Below are positions 25,020-35,629 of a DNA stretch of 64,000 nt, one piece after another (the stretch's first letter is position 1; each line of letters opens with the position of its first letter). The stretch covers positions 349,391-413,390 of the forward strand of contig NBAY01000041.1 in the NCBI GenBank assembly GCA_002794775.1. Direction: 5' to 3'. The stretch comes from Porodaedalea pini. Its lineage: Eukaryota > Basidiomycota > Agaricomycetes > Hymenochaetales > Hymenochaetaceae. The notes beneath the pieces were generated by a model, which was not told the origin of the DNA, ran no database searches, and was given only the letters and a program-made list of their open reading frames with translations. The position numbers and the translations under genes are program-made.

Positions 25020-25092
25020 TCCCTGGTAGTATATCGGCTGAGTACACGCGCCTGTCACGCGCGAGAGCGGGGTTCGACTCCCCGCCAGGGAG
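25020..25092 (+). tRNA. tRNA-Asp (GTC)
   Basis: A 73-nt intronless tRNA. The acceptor arm TCCCTGG (25020-25026) pairs with CCAGGGA (25085-25091), with discriminator G. The anticodon arm CGCGC-CTGTCAC-GCGCG presents GTC. The T arm is CGGGG-TTCGACT-CCCCG. Box A-like and box B (GGTTCGACTCC) promoter elements are internal. Confidence 0.95.
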
Positions 25093-25315
25093 ATTTGGAT
25101 TTGTGAGGTAATGTTTTATTTGTGCTTTATTTTCCATATTTAATCCATCAAAACATCCTTTTGGAATCAATTCATGTAGAACAAGCTACTCAACCAATTG
25201 TCTCTTCCAAAAGAAACATGCACTAAATAAGACTTTATCTTTTTGTACTTTGTCTCCCTTGGAAAATCATGTAAGCTGAAGACTTTGAGAAAAAAAGTCC
25301 ATTGATGTAATCATA

Positions 25316-25419
25316 TGCTCCAAGCAAGGCTCGAACTTGCGACCTCCAGATCACACTTCTAATTAGAAGCTCATACATAAATATGAGACTGGCGCTCTAG
25401 CCAACTGAGCCATTGAAGC
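25316..25419 (-). tRNA. tRNA-Met (CAT), elongator, with 30-nt intron
   Basis: Read on the minus strand, GCTTCAA at the 5' end pairs with TTGGAGC at the 3' end. The D arm GCTC-AGTTGGCTA-GAGC follows. The anticodon loop CTCATA-A is split after position 37 by an intron at 25381-25352, and CCAG/CTGG closes the stem. The T arm is GCAAG-TTCGAGC-CTTGC. Removing the intron leaves 74 nt. The acceptor stem and GCTCAGT D arm match eukaryotic elongator Met tRNA rather than initiator. Confidence 0.9.
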
Positions 25420-25715
25420 ACAAACCATTAGTTCATCGATTACAATATAGATTGCTACAATCCCTTAGAGGAGAAAATATCTTCGAAATTAATACGGCCT
25501 TTAATGAAGTGTGGCTCTCCAACCTTTACCTACAATAAACCCTTTTCTTCTGAGGAACATCATTATCTCTGCAAATGATCGTGAAAAAGCTGCGCAATAG
25601 CAGAACAGCAGAAACAGTTATGAGAGGTAATGACGGTGAACAAAACTATGGAAAATCTTTCGTCCATTTCCTTCCCTTCCTCTCTCTCTACACTCATAAT
25701 AAATCATTTAATCAC

Positions 25716-27195
25716 TTAGAAGCATTTGCGGTGGACGATACCCGGACCAGACTCGTCGTACTCCTGCTTCGAGCACCACAAGTTCTGGAACGTCGACAGC
25801 GACGCCAAAATCGACCCGCCGATCCAGACCGAATACTTGCGCTCCGGCGGCGCAACGATCTTCACCTTCATCGACGAAGGCGACAGCGACGTGAGCTCCT
25901 TCTGCATACGATCCGCAATACCCGGGTACATCGTCGTGCCGCCCGAGAGGACGATGTTGCCGTACAGGTCACGGCGGATGTCGAGGTCGCACTTGTAGAT
26001 CGAGTTGTACGTCGTTTCGTGGATGCCTGCTGCCTCGAGCCCGAGGAATGACGGTTGGAAGAGGGCTTCGGGGGCACGGAAGCTGAGCGCGACATGTCAA
26101 TATCTGGTTGAATGGGAAAGAAAGAGTTATTATCCACTGACCGCTCGTTGCCGATTGTGATGACCTGACCATCCGGAAGCTCGTAGCTCTTCTCGAGTGC
26201 GGATGACTGCGCAGCGGTCTGCATCTCCTGCTCGAAGTCAAGCGCGACATAGCAAAGCTTCTCCTTAATGTCGCGCACGATTTCACGTTCCGCGCTAGTT
26301 GTGAACGGGTAGCCACGCTCCATCAGGATCTTGATCAGGTAGTCCGTCAGGTCGCGACCAGCAAGGTCAAGGCGCAGGATAGCGTGCGGCAACGAGAATC
26401 CTTCATAGATCGGAACCGTGTGCGAGACGCCGTCACCAGAGTCGAGGACGATACCAGTGGTGCGCCCGGATGCATACAAAGAGAGGACGGCCTGGACCTG
26501 CACGTAGAACGCAGGCACGTTGAACGTCTCAAACATGGTTTGCGTCATCTTCTCTCTGTTCGCTTTCGGGTTCAGCGGAGCCTCGGTGAGCAGCACGGGG
26601 TGTTCCTCCGGGGCGACGCGGAGCTCATTAAAGAACGTATGGTGCCAGATCTTCTCCATATCATCCCAGTTCGTAACGATTCCGTGCTCGATCGGGTACT
26701 TAAGGGTCAGAATACCACGCTTCGACTGCGCCTCGTCACTGCATAGTTCGTCTGTCAGTAGATCGACAAGATGACTGCTGAGGGGGCTCACCCGACGTAG
26801 GAGTCCTTCTGACCCATACCGACCATCACACCTTGTTGACGGGGACGACCGACAATCGACCTGAAGATTGAAATCTAGGATGCGAAATTCGGAATTCAAG
26901 ATACAAGGCGTGATGAAACGTACGGAAAGACTGCACGGGGCGCATCATCACCTATCGGACGCGTTCAGAACGGTGAGGAGAAGGCTATGGAAAAGGTTGT
27001 TACCAGCGACTATACAAAATCCTTGAGTTAGCTTCGACGAGCCATTATGACTGGAAAGCAAAACTTACAGCCTGCCTTGCACATGCCGGAACCATTGTCA
27101 ATGACCTGGATAAGGAATAAAGCCATATCAGTTCATGCCATGAGCATTCGAAGCTCGAACATGTTACGCACAATCGCTGCAATTTCTTCGTCCAT
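25716..27195 (-). CDS. Actin (copy 3, close paralogue of copy 1)
   Basis: An actin of 375 residues in reverse orientation to copy 1. Exons: 27195-27172, 27105-27069, 27009-27004 (6-nt microexon), 26951-26924, 26860-26792, 26738-26142 and 26082-25716. Exon lengths equal those of copy 1, and the first intron again starts GTGCGT. The last exon encodes the same protein sequence as copy 1. Differences cluster earlier: [21 protein letters not shown] (His40 to Gln in the DNase-I loop), [34 protein letters not shown] and DGVSHTVP. The promoter carries the same 18-mer GGCCTATTTAAACCTCGC as copy 1. A duplicate under its own constraint or in early divergence. Confidence 0.98.
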
Positions 27196-27263
27196 CTTGA
27201 CTAGGTTGGTCGTAGACAGAGAGCAATAAAAGTTCGTGGAGAAGAAATATTGGAGTGAGGGCG

Positions 27264-27281
27264 GCGAGGTTTAAATAGGCC
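27264..27281 (-). promoter_or_regulatory. Conserved actin core promoter element
   Basis: On the minus strand this is GGCCTATTTAAACCTCGC, identical over 18 bases to 12796-12813 upstream of actin copy 1. It lies about 69 bp from the actin-3 ATG, against 63 bp in copy 1. The TATTTAAA core is TATA-like. Confidence 0.7.
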
Positions 27282-27674
27282 AGGCTAGCGCGCAGCGCTG
27301 CGGTACATGAAACGATCACTGGCAACAGCGACCGCGGGCGCGGTCGACGAGCGCGTGAGGTGATGATCGCAGCACGCAGCAGCAGCAGCAATGGTACGAC
27401 TTGGAGCGCGTCGCCAGACTAGAACGCTTGGCATTGTGCTCGCGCGCAGCGAGAATGTGCATCGCTTGATGAGAGAAGCAGTACTGGTGAGGAAGTTGGC
27501 AGTGGCAATGGACCGACAGTAATCCGTTGGCACTGCGGTAGGAAATGATCGACGCCTAGTCACGCCACCGTGTGCCGCCTCCGCCAAAGCACCCTCAAAC
27601 ACTTGGCAAGAGAATTGTACTGACCTTGACTGCGCAAACGTGTACGAAGACTTCTTGGGATAGCAATCATAGCA

Positions 27675-28352
27675 TTATACCTCGGATTTTACATTCATTT
27701 CAGATTGTACATTGGATGTCGATGTTCGGGACTCGTCGTCTAACTCAAGGTAAGGGCCAATTTCAGGAAAGTGCTCCGACAAGGAGCTATTCAGCAGAGA
27801 ACGGTATGACTTTGTGAATCGTGGCAACAGTCACGCAGTGAGTGCCTTAGACATGGTACTTGGTGGCACAAGTCATACATACCTCGATGGCATTGATTTT
27901 TCCATTCATAAACTGGTTTTCGGTCGCTGCGCGCTCCAGCCTATCCTTCGTCAAGAACATGGGGTTGCGAGCATTGTCAATGTCCCTGGATAGAGTAGCA
28001 CGCGAAATAAGTCTCAGCTAAAGTGACAAAACATGAGGCCTCACTGAAGAACCTGAAGAGGGATCATGGTTGTCAATCCTTCCGCCAAGTCCTCGATCGT
28101 GGAAAGATGTCCAATAACATCGTTGACTCTCTGACCAACTGGTTTGCCAGCAGCAGCATCACCGGGTTTCGCACTTTGCTGTCGCTCCTTTGTTAAGTCG
28201 TTGACCACAGTCGTGCCGAGGTTGTACAGCGCATTTGCGAGACCGATCAATTCGAGCTCGACATCGCCTTGCAGGCCAGTTGGCAGGGGTGTTTGGGAAG
28301 TGTCGCCGGGAGAATCTGGCGTGGCGGCGACTTGTGCTGGCTGAGCCGACAT
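27675..28352 (-). CDS. MED10: Mediator complex subunit 10 (MED10/Nut2)
   Basis: MED10 sits in the Mediator middle module and bridges activators to RNA polymerase II. Three exons: 28352-28045, 27985-27883 and 27809-27675. The conserved core is ELELIGLANALYNLG, QRVNDVIGHLSTIEDLAEGL, TMIPLQVLQDIDNARNPMFL, TKDRLERAATENQFMNGKI and NAIESYRSLLNSSLSEHFPE followed by IGPYLEL. The D-x-x-RNP-x-x-x-T block and E-N-Q-x-MNGK are typical of MED10. The N-terminus is a short Pro/Thr-rich tail. The C-terminus ends VKSEV, a match to the short sumoylation consensus, which may be chance. Divergent from RIC8, with 240 bp between starts. Confidence 0.92.
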
Positions 28353-28592
28353 TCTCTGTCGTCAGCGCAGTGTCAGGGACGTCGGAGCTGCGGCACTGGT
28401 ACTGCTGGCTCGCGGCAGCGTCACGCGCGAGGTTGTCATGCCAGTCAGTTGATGCTGAGCCTTGTCTTTCGAGTGTGCGACAACAATTGCTTTATTTGTC
28501 CATTTTCCCCTTCCCCCTCCTCCTCCTCCCCCTCGTCCACTTAATACAGGGCAAGTCAGGACGATCCAAGTGCTGCCCTCGTCGAACCGTTG

Positions 28593-31037
28593 ATGGACTT
28601 GCTCAATTCCTATGAATCCCTGACAGCCTCCTCCAACCGAAGCGAGGTGAGCGGTGTATTGAGATCTATCACAAATGGTGCAGTCAGCTCCTTTCACCAT
28701 ACTGTCCCGTCCTGGCTTCCTGAACCATATTCTCCAGGCTCTTTCCTTTTACCAAGTACCGATAGGGATCGGCTCGTCGTCCTGCTTCTGCAAGATGTCG
28801 AAAGCAGCCTAGATCGCTCAGGCAAGAAGGCTCGGCTAACACGCAAGGGTGAGATTTAGTGTATCTTCCCGACGCATCGCGCGACTCGTCAGAATTCACA
28901 TCGTTCCTCAGATGCTGGTCTTGCCCTTCTAGCATTGAAAACGTTGGGACGTGCGGCAGCAGCATCGGAAATCATATCAAAGGAATCCGTGCGCTAGTTC
29001 CCTGTGTTTCAGAACCAATTTAGTCCTAACAATTTATCGAATTAGAACCTGAGAATCCTGCTCAATGCAGCAAAAACGCTTCGCGTCTCCGATGGGGAAG
29101 CGGCAGACGATGGATTGCGATGCGTCGCAAACGCTCTCTTGTTAATCGAGAGAGGCCGTGATACTTGGGTAGATATACATGGCGCGGCTCATTGTGTCGA
29201 TCTGCTCGAGGTAAGTCCCAATACCGTTTGTTAAAGGCCTTACTCTAAATTCCATGCAGAAAGCCACATCTACAACATGCATATTTCTCTGCAGTCGCAT
29301 CCTATTTCTCTCTACCGCTTCTTCCTCATCCGGATTGCTTCAATATCTCCTCGGACGCCCTTCAATCTCACTTTCAGCTCGATTAATGGAGAAAGGCAAC
29401 CATCAAGATATAGTTGTAATCGTATCTAAACAACTCGACTTTCTTCTGAATGGCATTTTGCTGGGAACAACGATGAGCAAGGAGGCCATGACTGATTTGC
29501 TAAAGTTTGCTTTTAACCTTCTTTGCCATTGGCCTAGGGTAAGCCAATACATCCTCACTGAAGGAAATTTACGATCTTTTACTTATTCATTCCCTAAAAA
29601 AGATTGCACCTGATGCAGAGGACGTACGCCCAAGAAACAGCAGCGATGAAAGCTCCGGCACGGTGTCTGCCACTGATGAAAAGCCAGTGTTGGGAGAACG
29701 CTGGACGAGACGGCTTGATGGGTATGCGAGATGTTGATCAGCGTTCAAATCCTAGCTGAAATCTATGTCCTAGGCTATTACCTGCCCTTCGACGTGTCTT
29801 TCTCGGTCTCCCTTCAATGTCGCCTTCACCCTTAACGGCGCCTGTAACGCACGTGCTGCACTCATTATTACCGATACCCATCGATGACAAACTATATCCC
29901 GTCTGGTTCCCGGAGACTACCGAAGCCAGTAAGTTCGATTTATCACTCTTTTGGTGGGGCTCGAAGTCACTTGGCTTAGCTACAAGCGGACGGTCAACGC
30001 CCCGTTCGACCAATTCGTCGCCTGCCGCTTCTGAAGCTCACCCGCAGGCTTCTTCTTGTTCAGAATCGCCTCCGGGGTCGTCGTCCTCTGGCAAGGGAAA
30101 GGAGAAAGAAGGGGCTTTCGACAGGGCTTTGTCGATGTTGACACCTCGGTTGTCCTTGTCGTCTCGTTCGCCCTCGCCTGTTTCACCCGTGTCCAGGGAC
30201 GTTGAGCAAGGTCCGTCGGTTCCTCGGGTCATCCAGCGGAGCATGGATCTTCTCGATGTGTCTTTGACGCATTATCTGCCCGGGAATGTGGACCCGGACG
30301 ACGCTTCCGTGCGGCGGACCTGCATGGAGGAGGATGTCCAGCTAGACCATGTTCTATCTCCGCTTGTTTTGCTGATGACGAAGTTCTGCAAGTTCAACGT
30401 CGATTGCCGGAAGGCCCTCAGACAACATATCCTACCTCCGGACTTGTGCGTTATTCCATACCCCGATGCATGGCTCGGCGAGCGATTCTGACTGACTCTG
30501 CAGGGACCGGACGTCGCCGTTGGAGGGTAGGGCAGATACGCTGGGGCGCTGTATCCGACTTATGGCTTGCGTCAACCACCAGCAGCTCAAAGACGCTGCC
30601 GGGGAGCTAATCTTCGTAATTTGTGACTCAGACGGCACGTCGACGCTCTGTGTATCACGAACGAAAACAAAAGCTGATCTTTATTCTCGCCTATAGCCCA
30701 GATAATGTCCAGCCAGATTGGATACGGCAACGCCGCCGGGTTTTTATTCAACCGAGGAATCCTCTCCGCCCTGCCTCCGCCTCCCTCGTCCACGAGCGGC
30801 ATCACAGAAATAACGGACCCGGCCATCGACCCCATCACAGGCACAATTCAGCGCGAGCAGCCTCCCGGACCTGAGATGACGGAGGAAGAGAAGGAAAGGG
30901 AGGCGGAGAAGCTGTTTGTCCTGTTTGAGCGGCTGGAGAAGGCTGGCGGGATGGAGAACCCGATCAAAAAGGCACTGCATGAGGGGAGGCTGGAGAAGTA
31001 CGCCGGGCGGGCGAGACGCGACGAAGATTCTGAATAG
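28593..31037 (+). CDS. RIC8: RIC8 (synembryn), G-alpha chaperone and exchange factor
   Basis: Ric8 folds and activates heterotrimeric G-alpha subunits in the cytosol; in fungi it supports growth and mating signalling. Exons: 28593-28848, 28912-28988, 29046-29210, 29260-29538, 29603-29721, 29774-30446, 30504 to about 30634, and 30697-31037. The protein is an armadillo-type helical repeat: DAGLALLALKTLGRAAAASE, NLRILLNAAKTL, LRCVANALLLIERGRDTWVD. A serine-rich insert lies at 30000-30180. The C-terminal signature is LSPLVLLMTKFC, SQIGYGNAAGFLF, MTEEEKEREAEKLFVLFERL and NPIKKAL. The last intron is ambiguous: a GC donor at about 30635 gives the spacing closest to other Ric8 proteins, while a GTGTAT donor further on is also in frame. 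Introns 2 and 6 begin GTGCGC and GTGCGT. Confidence 0.93.
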
Positions 31038-31416
31038 CTATTGGTTGAACGGAGGGGATGGAGGATGGAACGCCCGCGATGGGATGCTTTAATTCTTGTT
31101 TAATGCGTAATTAGGACAAGTCTACGACTGTTGTGCCGGTACCGTAGATCTACTATAATACCTGTACTGTTTTAACATGAGAATGAATATGTGGTCGTAT
31201 ATATTCGACTTGCAGCTCTGACGTGATCGCGAACGAAGACATGATATCGACAATGAACTGCTTTTGACGATCGAGTATATACATACATGTGCAGAACAAG
31301 ACGATACATTAAGCAATGTGAAAAACCAATAGCATAACTAGACAAGATTAGAGAAGAACACGAAGGGGTAAGAAATGCACCAAAAGATACAAACGGGGCG
31401 AACGAAGCGAGATAAT
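31038..31416. other. Convergent spacer RIC8/GAR2
   Basis: A 380-bp AT-rich spacer containing the two 3' ends. No gene or repeat is seen. Confidence 0.6.
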
Positions 31417-33619
31417 TTAGAATTTCATCCTCTCTCCCTTGAACTCAACGGCCCCGCCGGTGCGTGCCCCACCGCGAGGAGCTCCACGGCCACCACGACC
31501 TCCCCGTCCTCCTCCTCGTCCACGGTCGCCAAAACCACGGCCACCACCCTAAGAGATGTTGCTTCAGCACACGAAGGATAGAAATACTAAACCAAGACTC
31601 ACGCGTCCACCCCTGTCTCCACCAAAACCGCCGCCTCCGCGGCCACCCTAGGAAGTCGTCAGGTAGCCGAACGGAAAGAGGATGTAAAATGAACTTACCC
31701 AACCACGGTCACCTCCGCCTCGTCCGCCTCGCCTTGCGCCTCCGAAACCGCCCCCGCCTCCACCTCCTCCTCCGAAACCACCGCCCCCGCCGCCGTCTGT
31801 GCGAGGTTGTGCAAAGTCTAACCTAATCGTACGGCCACCAAGATCTAGGCCTTTCGCGCCTTCAAACGCCTTCTTGGCCGACTCAATATCGACGAACTCG
31901 ACGTAACCATAGCCTTTCAGCCTTTGCGTGTCCCTATCAGTGGGAAGGCGTACGCTCTTGACCTCGCCGTACTCCGCGAAGACCTCCCATAGGCCATCCT
32001 CTGTCATTTCGAAACTGACGTTGCCGACGAACAATACAGTAGACGGTTCACCTGGCACATCGCCAAATGCCTTTGCGCGCTTCTCCGGGTTCGCGGGCTT
32101 CGGAGTGGTTTTATCAATGTTCACGGCCCTACCGTCAATTTCCTTGGTACCGTTGAGTGCAACAGCGGCGTTCGCGCCTTCCACTGTAGCAAAGTCGACG
32201 AAGCCGAAACCGCGAGATTTCCCTGTATTGCGGTCCATTTGAACACGGGCAGAGACAACTTCTCCGCAGTCCGCAAATTCCTGCGCAAGCCAGTCGTTGT
32301 CGACATTCCACGAAAGCCTCCCGATGAAGCAGCTTTTTGATTCCTCAGGGGAATCCGAAGAAGATGGTGCAGCGTCTCCATTGATGAGCTTGGTCTTCTT
32401 TGCCGGTGCGGTCCCGACTTCATCCGCCTTGCGTTTACCTAGACAAAGCTGAGCAACAGAAGACAAGAGAGCTGCAATATCAGTACTCACTATTTGTCGC
32501 AGGCGCCGCATCGGCCATCTTAACGTCCTCATCCCCCTCATCTGTCGACTCGTCACTCGAGGACTGCGTCTTCTTCACGGTCTTGGACGCCACGGGCCTG
32601 GCTTCCTCGTCATCGGAGCTATCATCGGAATCGCTGCTATCAGAGTCTTTGGCTGCAAGCGTCTTTGCAGGAGCAGATGCAGTTTTCTTCGAAGGTTCGT
32701 CCTCGGAAGAGATATCCGAGGAATCGTCGCTAGTGTTGCCCTCGCCCGCCTTCTTGGGAGAAGACTTGACTTGTGCTGCCTTTGGTTTCTCATCATCAGA
32801 CGACTCATCACTGTCCTCCGACGAAGATGCGGACTGTGAAGGAGGTTTATATGCATATCATTATGAAGGTGACATGTAACCAACGAACCTTTGCAGCAGC
32901 TTTCCCGTTCACTTTTTTTACGGGTTCTTCATCCTCAGATGAGCCATCGCTGTCCTCTGATGAAGACGTAGGCTGTAGAGTAGGTATATATGCATATCAC
33001 CGCAAGAATAAATGAGCTCGGCGAACCTTCGCCATGACTTTCCCATTCGCCTTCTTTACCGCTTTCTCGTCCTTGGGCGGGCTGTCACTGTCCTCCGAAG
33101 ATGAAGAGGCCGCCTGCACACATGGATAAGTATCACAGTGAGACCAGATGCAAAATGCATGAATCCGACATGCCTTTGTCGTTACGGCTTTTCCTGCTGC
33201 CTTCTTTGCGGTTTTTTCATCTTCTGACGAAGATTCGTCACTGTCACTATCGCGTCCAGCCTTAGCCTTCTTGGTAGAGACCTGTAGATGAGTCAATATT
33301 GGTAGGTAAGACGCAATGTAGTATAATGCTCTCGCCTGAGCCGGCTTGCCCTTCTTTACTGGCTTCTTGTGGTCCTCCAACTCGGACGACTCAGACGACT
33401 CTTCGCTGCTGCTTGGTTTCTTCGCAGGCTTCGATTTTTTATTCATGGCCTTCTTCATAGATTAAAAAAGGTCAGCTACTTATAGAAGCAGCTTCAAGAA
33501 AAGTGAAAACGCACTGTCTTTGCCGGTATTGCAACAGCGTCCTTCACTTCAGGTGCCGCGGCCTTGACCTGCTTGGTCTTCTTGTCCTTCTTGCCCACTT
33601 TCTCGTTGGATTTTCCCAT
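31417..33619 (-). CDS. GAR2: Nucleolin/Gar2/Nsr1-type nucleolar RNA-binding protein
   Basis: A nucleolar protein needed for 18S rRNA production. Architecture is complete: a Lys-rich start (MGKSNEKVGKKDKKTKQ), then an N-terminal half of acidic serine clusters alternating with basic runs (SSSEDSD...DEKAVKKANGK repeated about six times), each on its own small exon. Two RRMs follow. RRM1 has CFIGRLSWNV (RNP2) and SRGFGFVDFA (RNP1). RRM2 has VLFVGNVSFEM and LKGYGYVEFV. A GGRGGG/FGG RGG-box tail split by two introns ends in GGAVEFKGERMKF. The RGG tail is the usual arginine-methylation target. The start is the ATG at 33619, only about 100 bp from a retrotransposon junction. Neighbouring acidic exons look like tandem duplicates. 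Confidence 0.95.
32829..33110 (-). repeat. Tandem exon-intron duplication inside GAR2
   Basis: Two adjacent exon-plus-intron units share coding sequence (SSSEDSD and DE-PVKKVNGK type) and intron sequence. The intronic string TATATGCATATCA occurs at 32848-32860 and at 32987-32999, a period of 139 bp. Matching introns as well as exons points to a recent duplication of the whole unit rather than only protein-level repeat expansion. Confidence 0.75.
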
Positions 33620-33717
33620 TTTGAACGAAATAAGAAAGGGGAGATGAAAGCAGGAGATAGGAGAACGGATAGAAAATCCGGAAGTTTTCATGGTGCATAT
33701 TTTCCTCCCAGAGTCAT

Positions 33718-33728
33718 GTGACGTACGT
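33718..33728. repeat. Target-site duplication, left copy
   Basis: GTGACGTACGT next to the 3' end (element sense) of the non-LTR retrotransposon, identical to 41114-41124. It lies 99-109 bp upstream of the GAR2 start codon. Confidence 0.75.
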
Positions 33729-33911
33729 TTTATAAGGTTGCACTGCTCTGCACTGCACTCTGCACGAAGAGGAAAATTAAAGAGAAAGGAAAGGAAAAGA
33801 AAAGTGAAACTGAACGTAGTAGCAGAATGTGTGATGTCGTGAATATGGGTTGTGGTGGTGGCGTTAAGGTTTATAAAGGGTGGTTATGTGAGTGTGAAAA
33901 GATCGTTAGGG

Positions 33912-34180
33912 AGGTCTGAGTAAAAAGGCATTGCGTCCGGTGGGCGCCGAAAAGAAAAGTATGCGAATTGGATTAAAAGCATGAAATTGGACGGGGCGAA
34001 CCAGTTGGAAAATTGAAAAGGAGCTGTGTTTTATGAAAATATTGGCGACGAATTTGAGAGAAATATGGACAAACGTTAAGGATATGATGGACGTCATGTT
34101 CTTTGCAAGATGGGTCCGGGCAACGGTTGGGCAGGTTCCGATCATGCATTTGGTGCGTATTGAGGAGAATACCCACTGCT
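33912..34180 (-). pseudogene. Retrotransposon C-terminal zinc finger region
   Basis: The frame at 34176-33973 contains CPDPSCKEHDVHHILNVCP, a C-x4-C-x4-5-H-x4-C finger of the type found after RNase H in many fungal LINEs. It is out of frame with the RNase H part just upstream, so the copy is broken here. Confidence 0.6.
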
Positions 34181-34290
34181 CTTGACTGGAGGTGTCGAGG
34201 AATGCGTTTCTCTGGGTTAAGTCGCAGGAAGGGCCGTAGCTGGCGCCTTGGGTACAGAATGAATGGTGCGGTGATGGTGCTGCGATGATG

Positions 34291-34977
34291 TCAAAGATTA
34301 AGGACACGGTTCCGCCATTTGGCCAGAAGGTCGGTGGAAAATCGCGCATGTAAGTTAGGTAATGTGTCAGGCGCTAAATTCTTATGCTGCGAGCGTGAGG
34401 CTTGGGCCGCGAGCTGGTCTGCGCGCGAGTTACCGGGTAAACCCATATGGGAAGGCACCCATTGTATGGAGATTGTGGATGCGGGGTGGTGGGTGGACAA
34501 ATAGATGCCGCAAAGTCTGCAGACGGCTGTGATGAAGGCCGCGTGAGGAGGATCATCTGAGAAGATGAGGCGTGCGCAGTTCGCTGAGTCTGTGACAACG
34601 CGTAAGTGCGTGGGGTGGGTGCACTGCGCTAATAGGGTTGTAAAGCGCGAAATGCCAGCAATAATGGATTGCTGCTCCTCGAAGAGGATGTTACTGTGAA
34701 TATGCGCACTGGACGCAAACGATGCTAGTTCGCGGTGATTATGCATGATGGAGAATCCGTGCCCGCCAGTTGGGACGTTGTCCTGCTCGATGACGGATCC
34801 GTCAGTAAATAAGAAATATTGAAAAGGAGGAGGATGATTAAAGAGACGTAAAAATGTTCGACGTATGTGATAACTGTCTTTGCGTGAAGCAAGTGGTACA
34901 AGCGAGAGACGAGAATGAATAGGGGGAATAAGGGGGTAGAGATTGGTATTAGGAATAGTAATGTTTGAAGGAATCAA
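34291..34977 (-). pseudogene. Retrotransposon RNase H domain
   Basis: An open frame with the RNase H carboxylates in context: FTDGSVIEQD (first Asp), LFEEQQSIIAGI (Glu) and RVVTDSANCARLI (Asp), then IQWVPSHMGLPGNSRADQLA with the catalytic His region and the last Asp. The domain itself looks intact although the element is not. Confidence 0.85.
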
Positions 34978-35170
34978 GTTGCGAATATCCGCCGAAGGCG
35001 GTAAGGAGTGACAGGAAGAGGATGTGTAGGAAGTGATGAAACGTTTGGCCTGATATTCGACAAAAAGATCGATAGGGGGAATAGAGAGTAAAGAGCCCGC
35101 AGCGTCCTTGTTGACACTGTGGGATAGAATTAAAGAAAGGGTGCGGTTTTGTACCGGGGATAGAATGGAG

Positions 35171-35629
35171 CTAACTGAAGGGAACTAGGAAAGAGTTGAG
35201 CGCCATAAACGGCGACTGAACGAATGAGGTTGAAATAAAGAAGGCGGGCGTATTCGAGATAAGAACCATTTGAAGAATTGAATAAAAAGGATCGTTGTGA
35301 AAGGGTGGATAAAGCCTTGTTGGCGCAAGACTGAAGATGTAATGTTGGGTGAAAATAGTGATGAAATATAACCCCAAGCCATGTAATATGTGATCGGGGG
35401 GAACAATATGCGAAGGAGATAAAATGAGTGAAGGTTGGTGTTCTGGTTGTGTTGGAAAAGACGTAAATCGATTGGGAGAGGGGGTGAAATGAATAAGTTC
35501 AACTGAGTCGGGGTCGATAGAAAGTCCCAATTGCGCGAATTGAAGAGAAAGGAAGTGGTATTGGTTCCGCAAACGAATAAGATTGGTCCGCATACTCAAA
35601 GAGCGAGCGGCTAAAAGATGGTCGTCCAT
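35171..35629 (-). pseudogene. Retrotransposon reverse transcriptase, thumb part with YMDD
   Basis: The frame starts with the catalytic AYMDDHLLAARS box (about 35635-35610) followed by RT thumb-like sequence. It is one frame off from the upstream RT fingers/palm, and later segments drift through other frames, so at least two frameshifts occurred. Confidence 0.7.
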
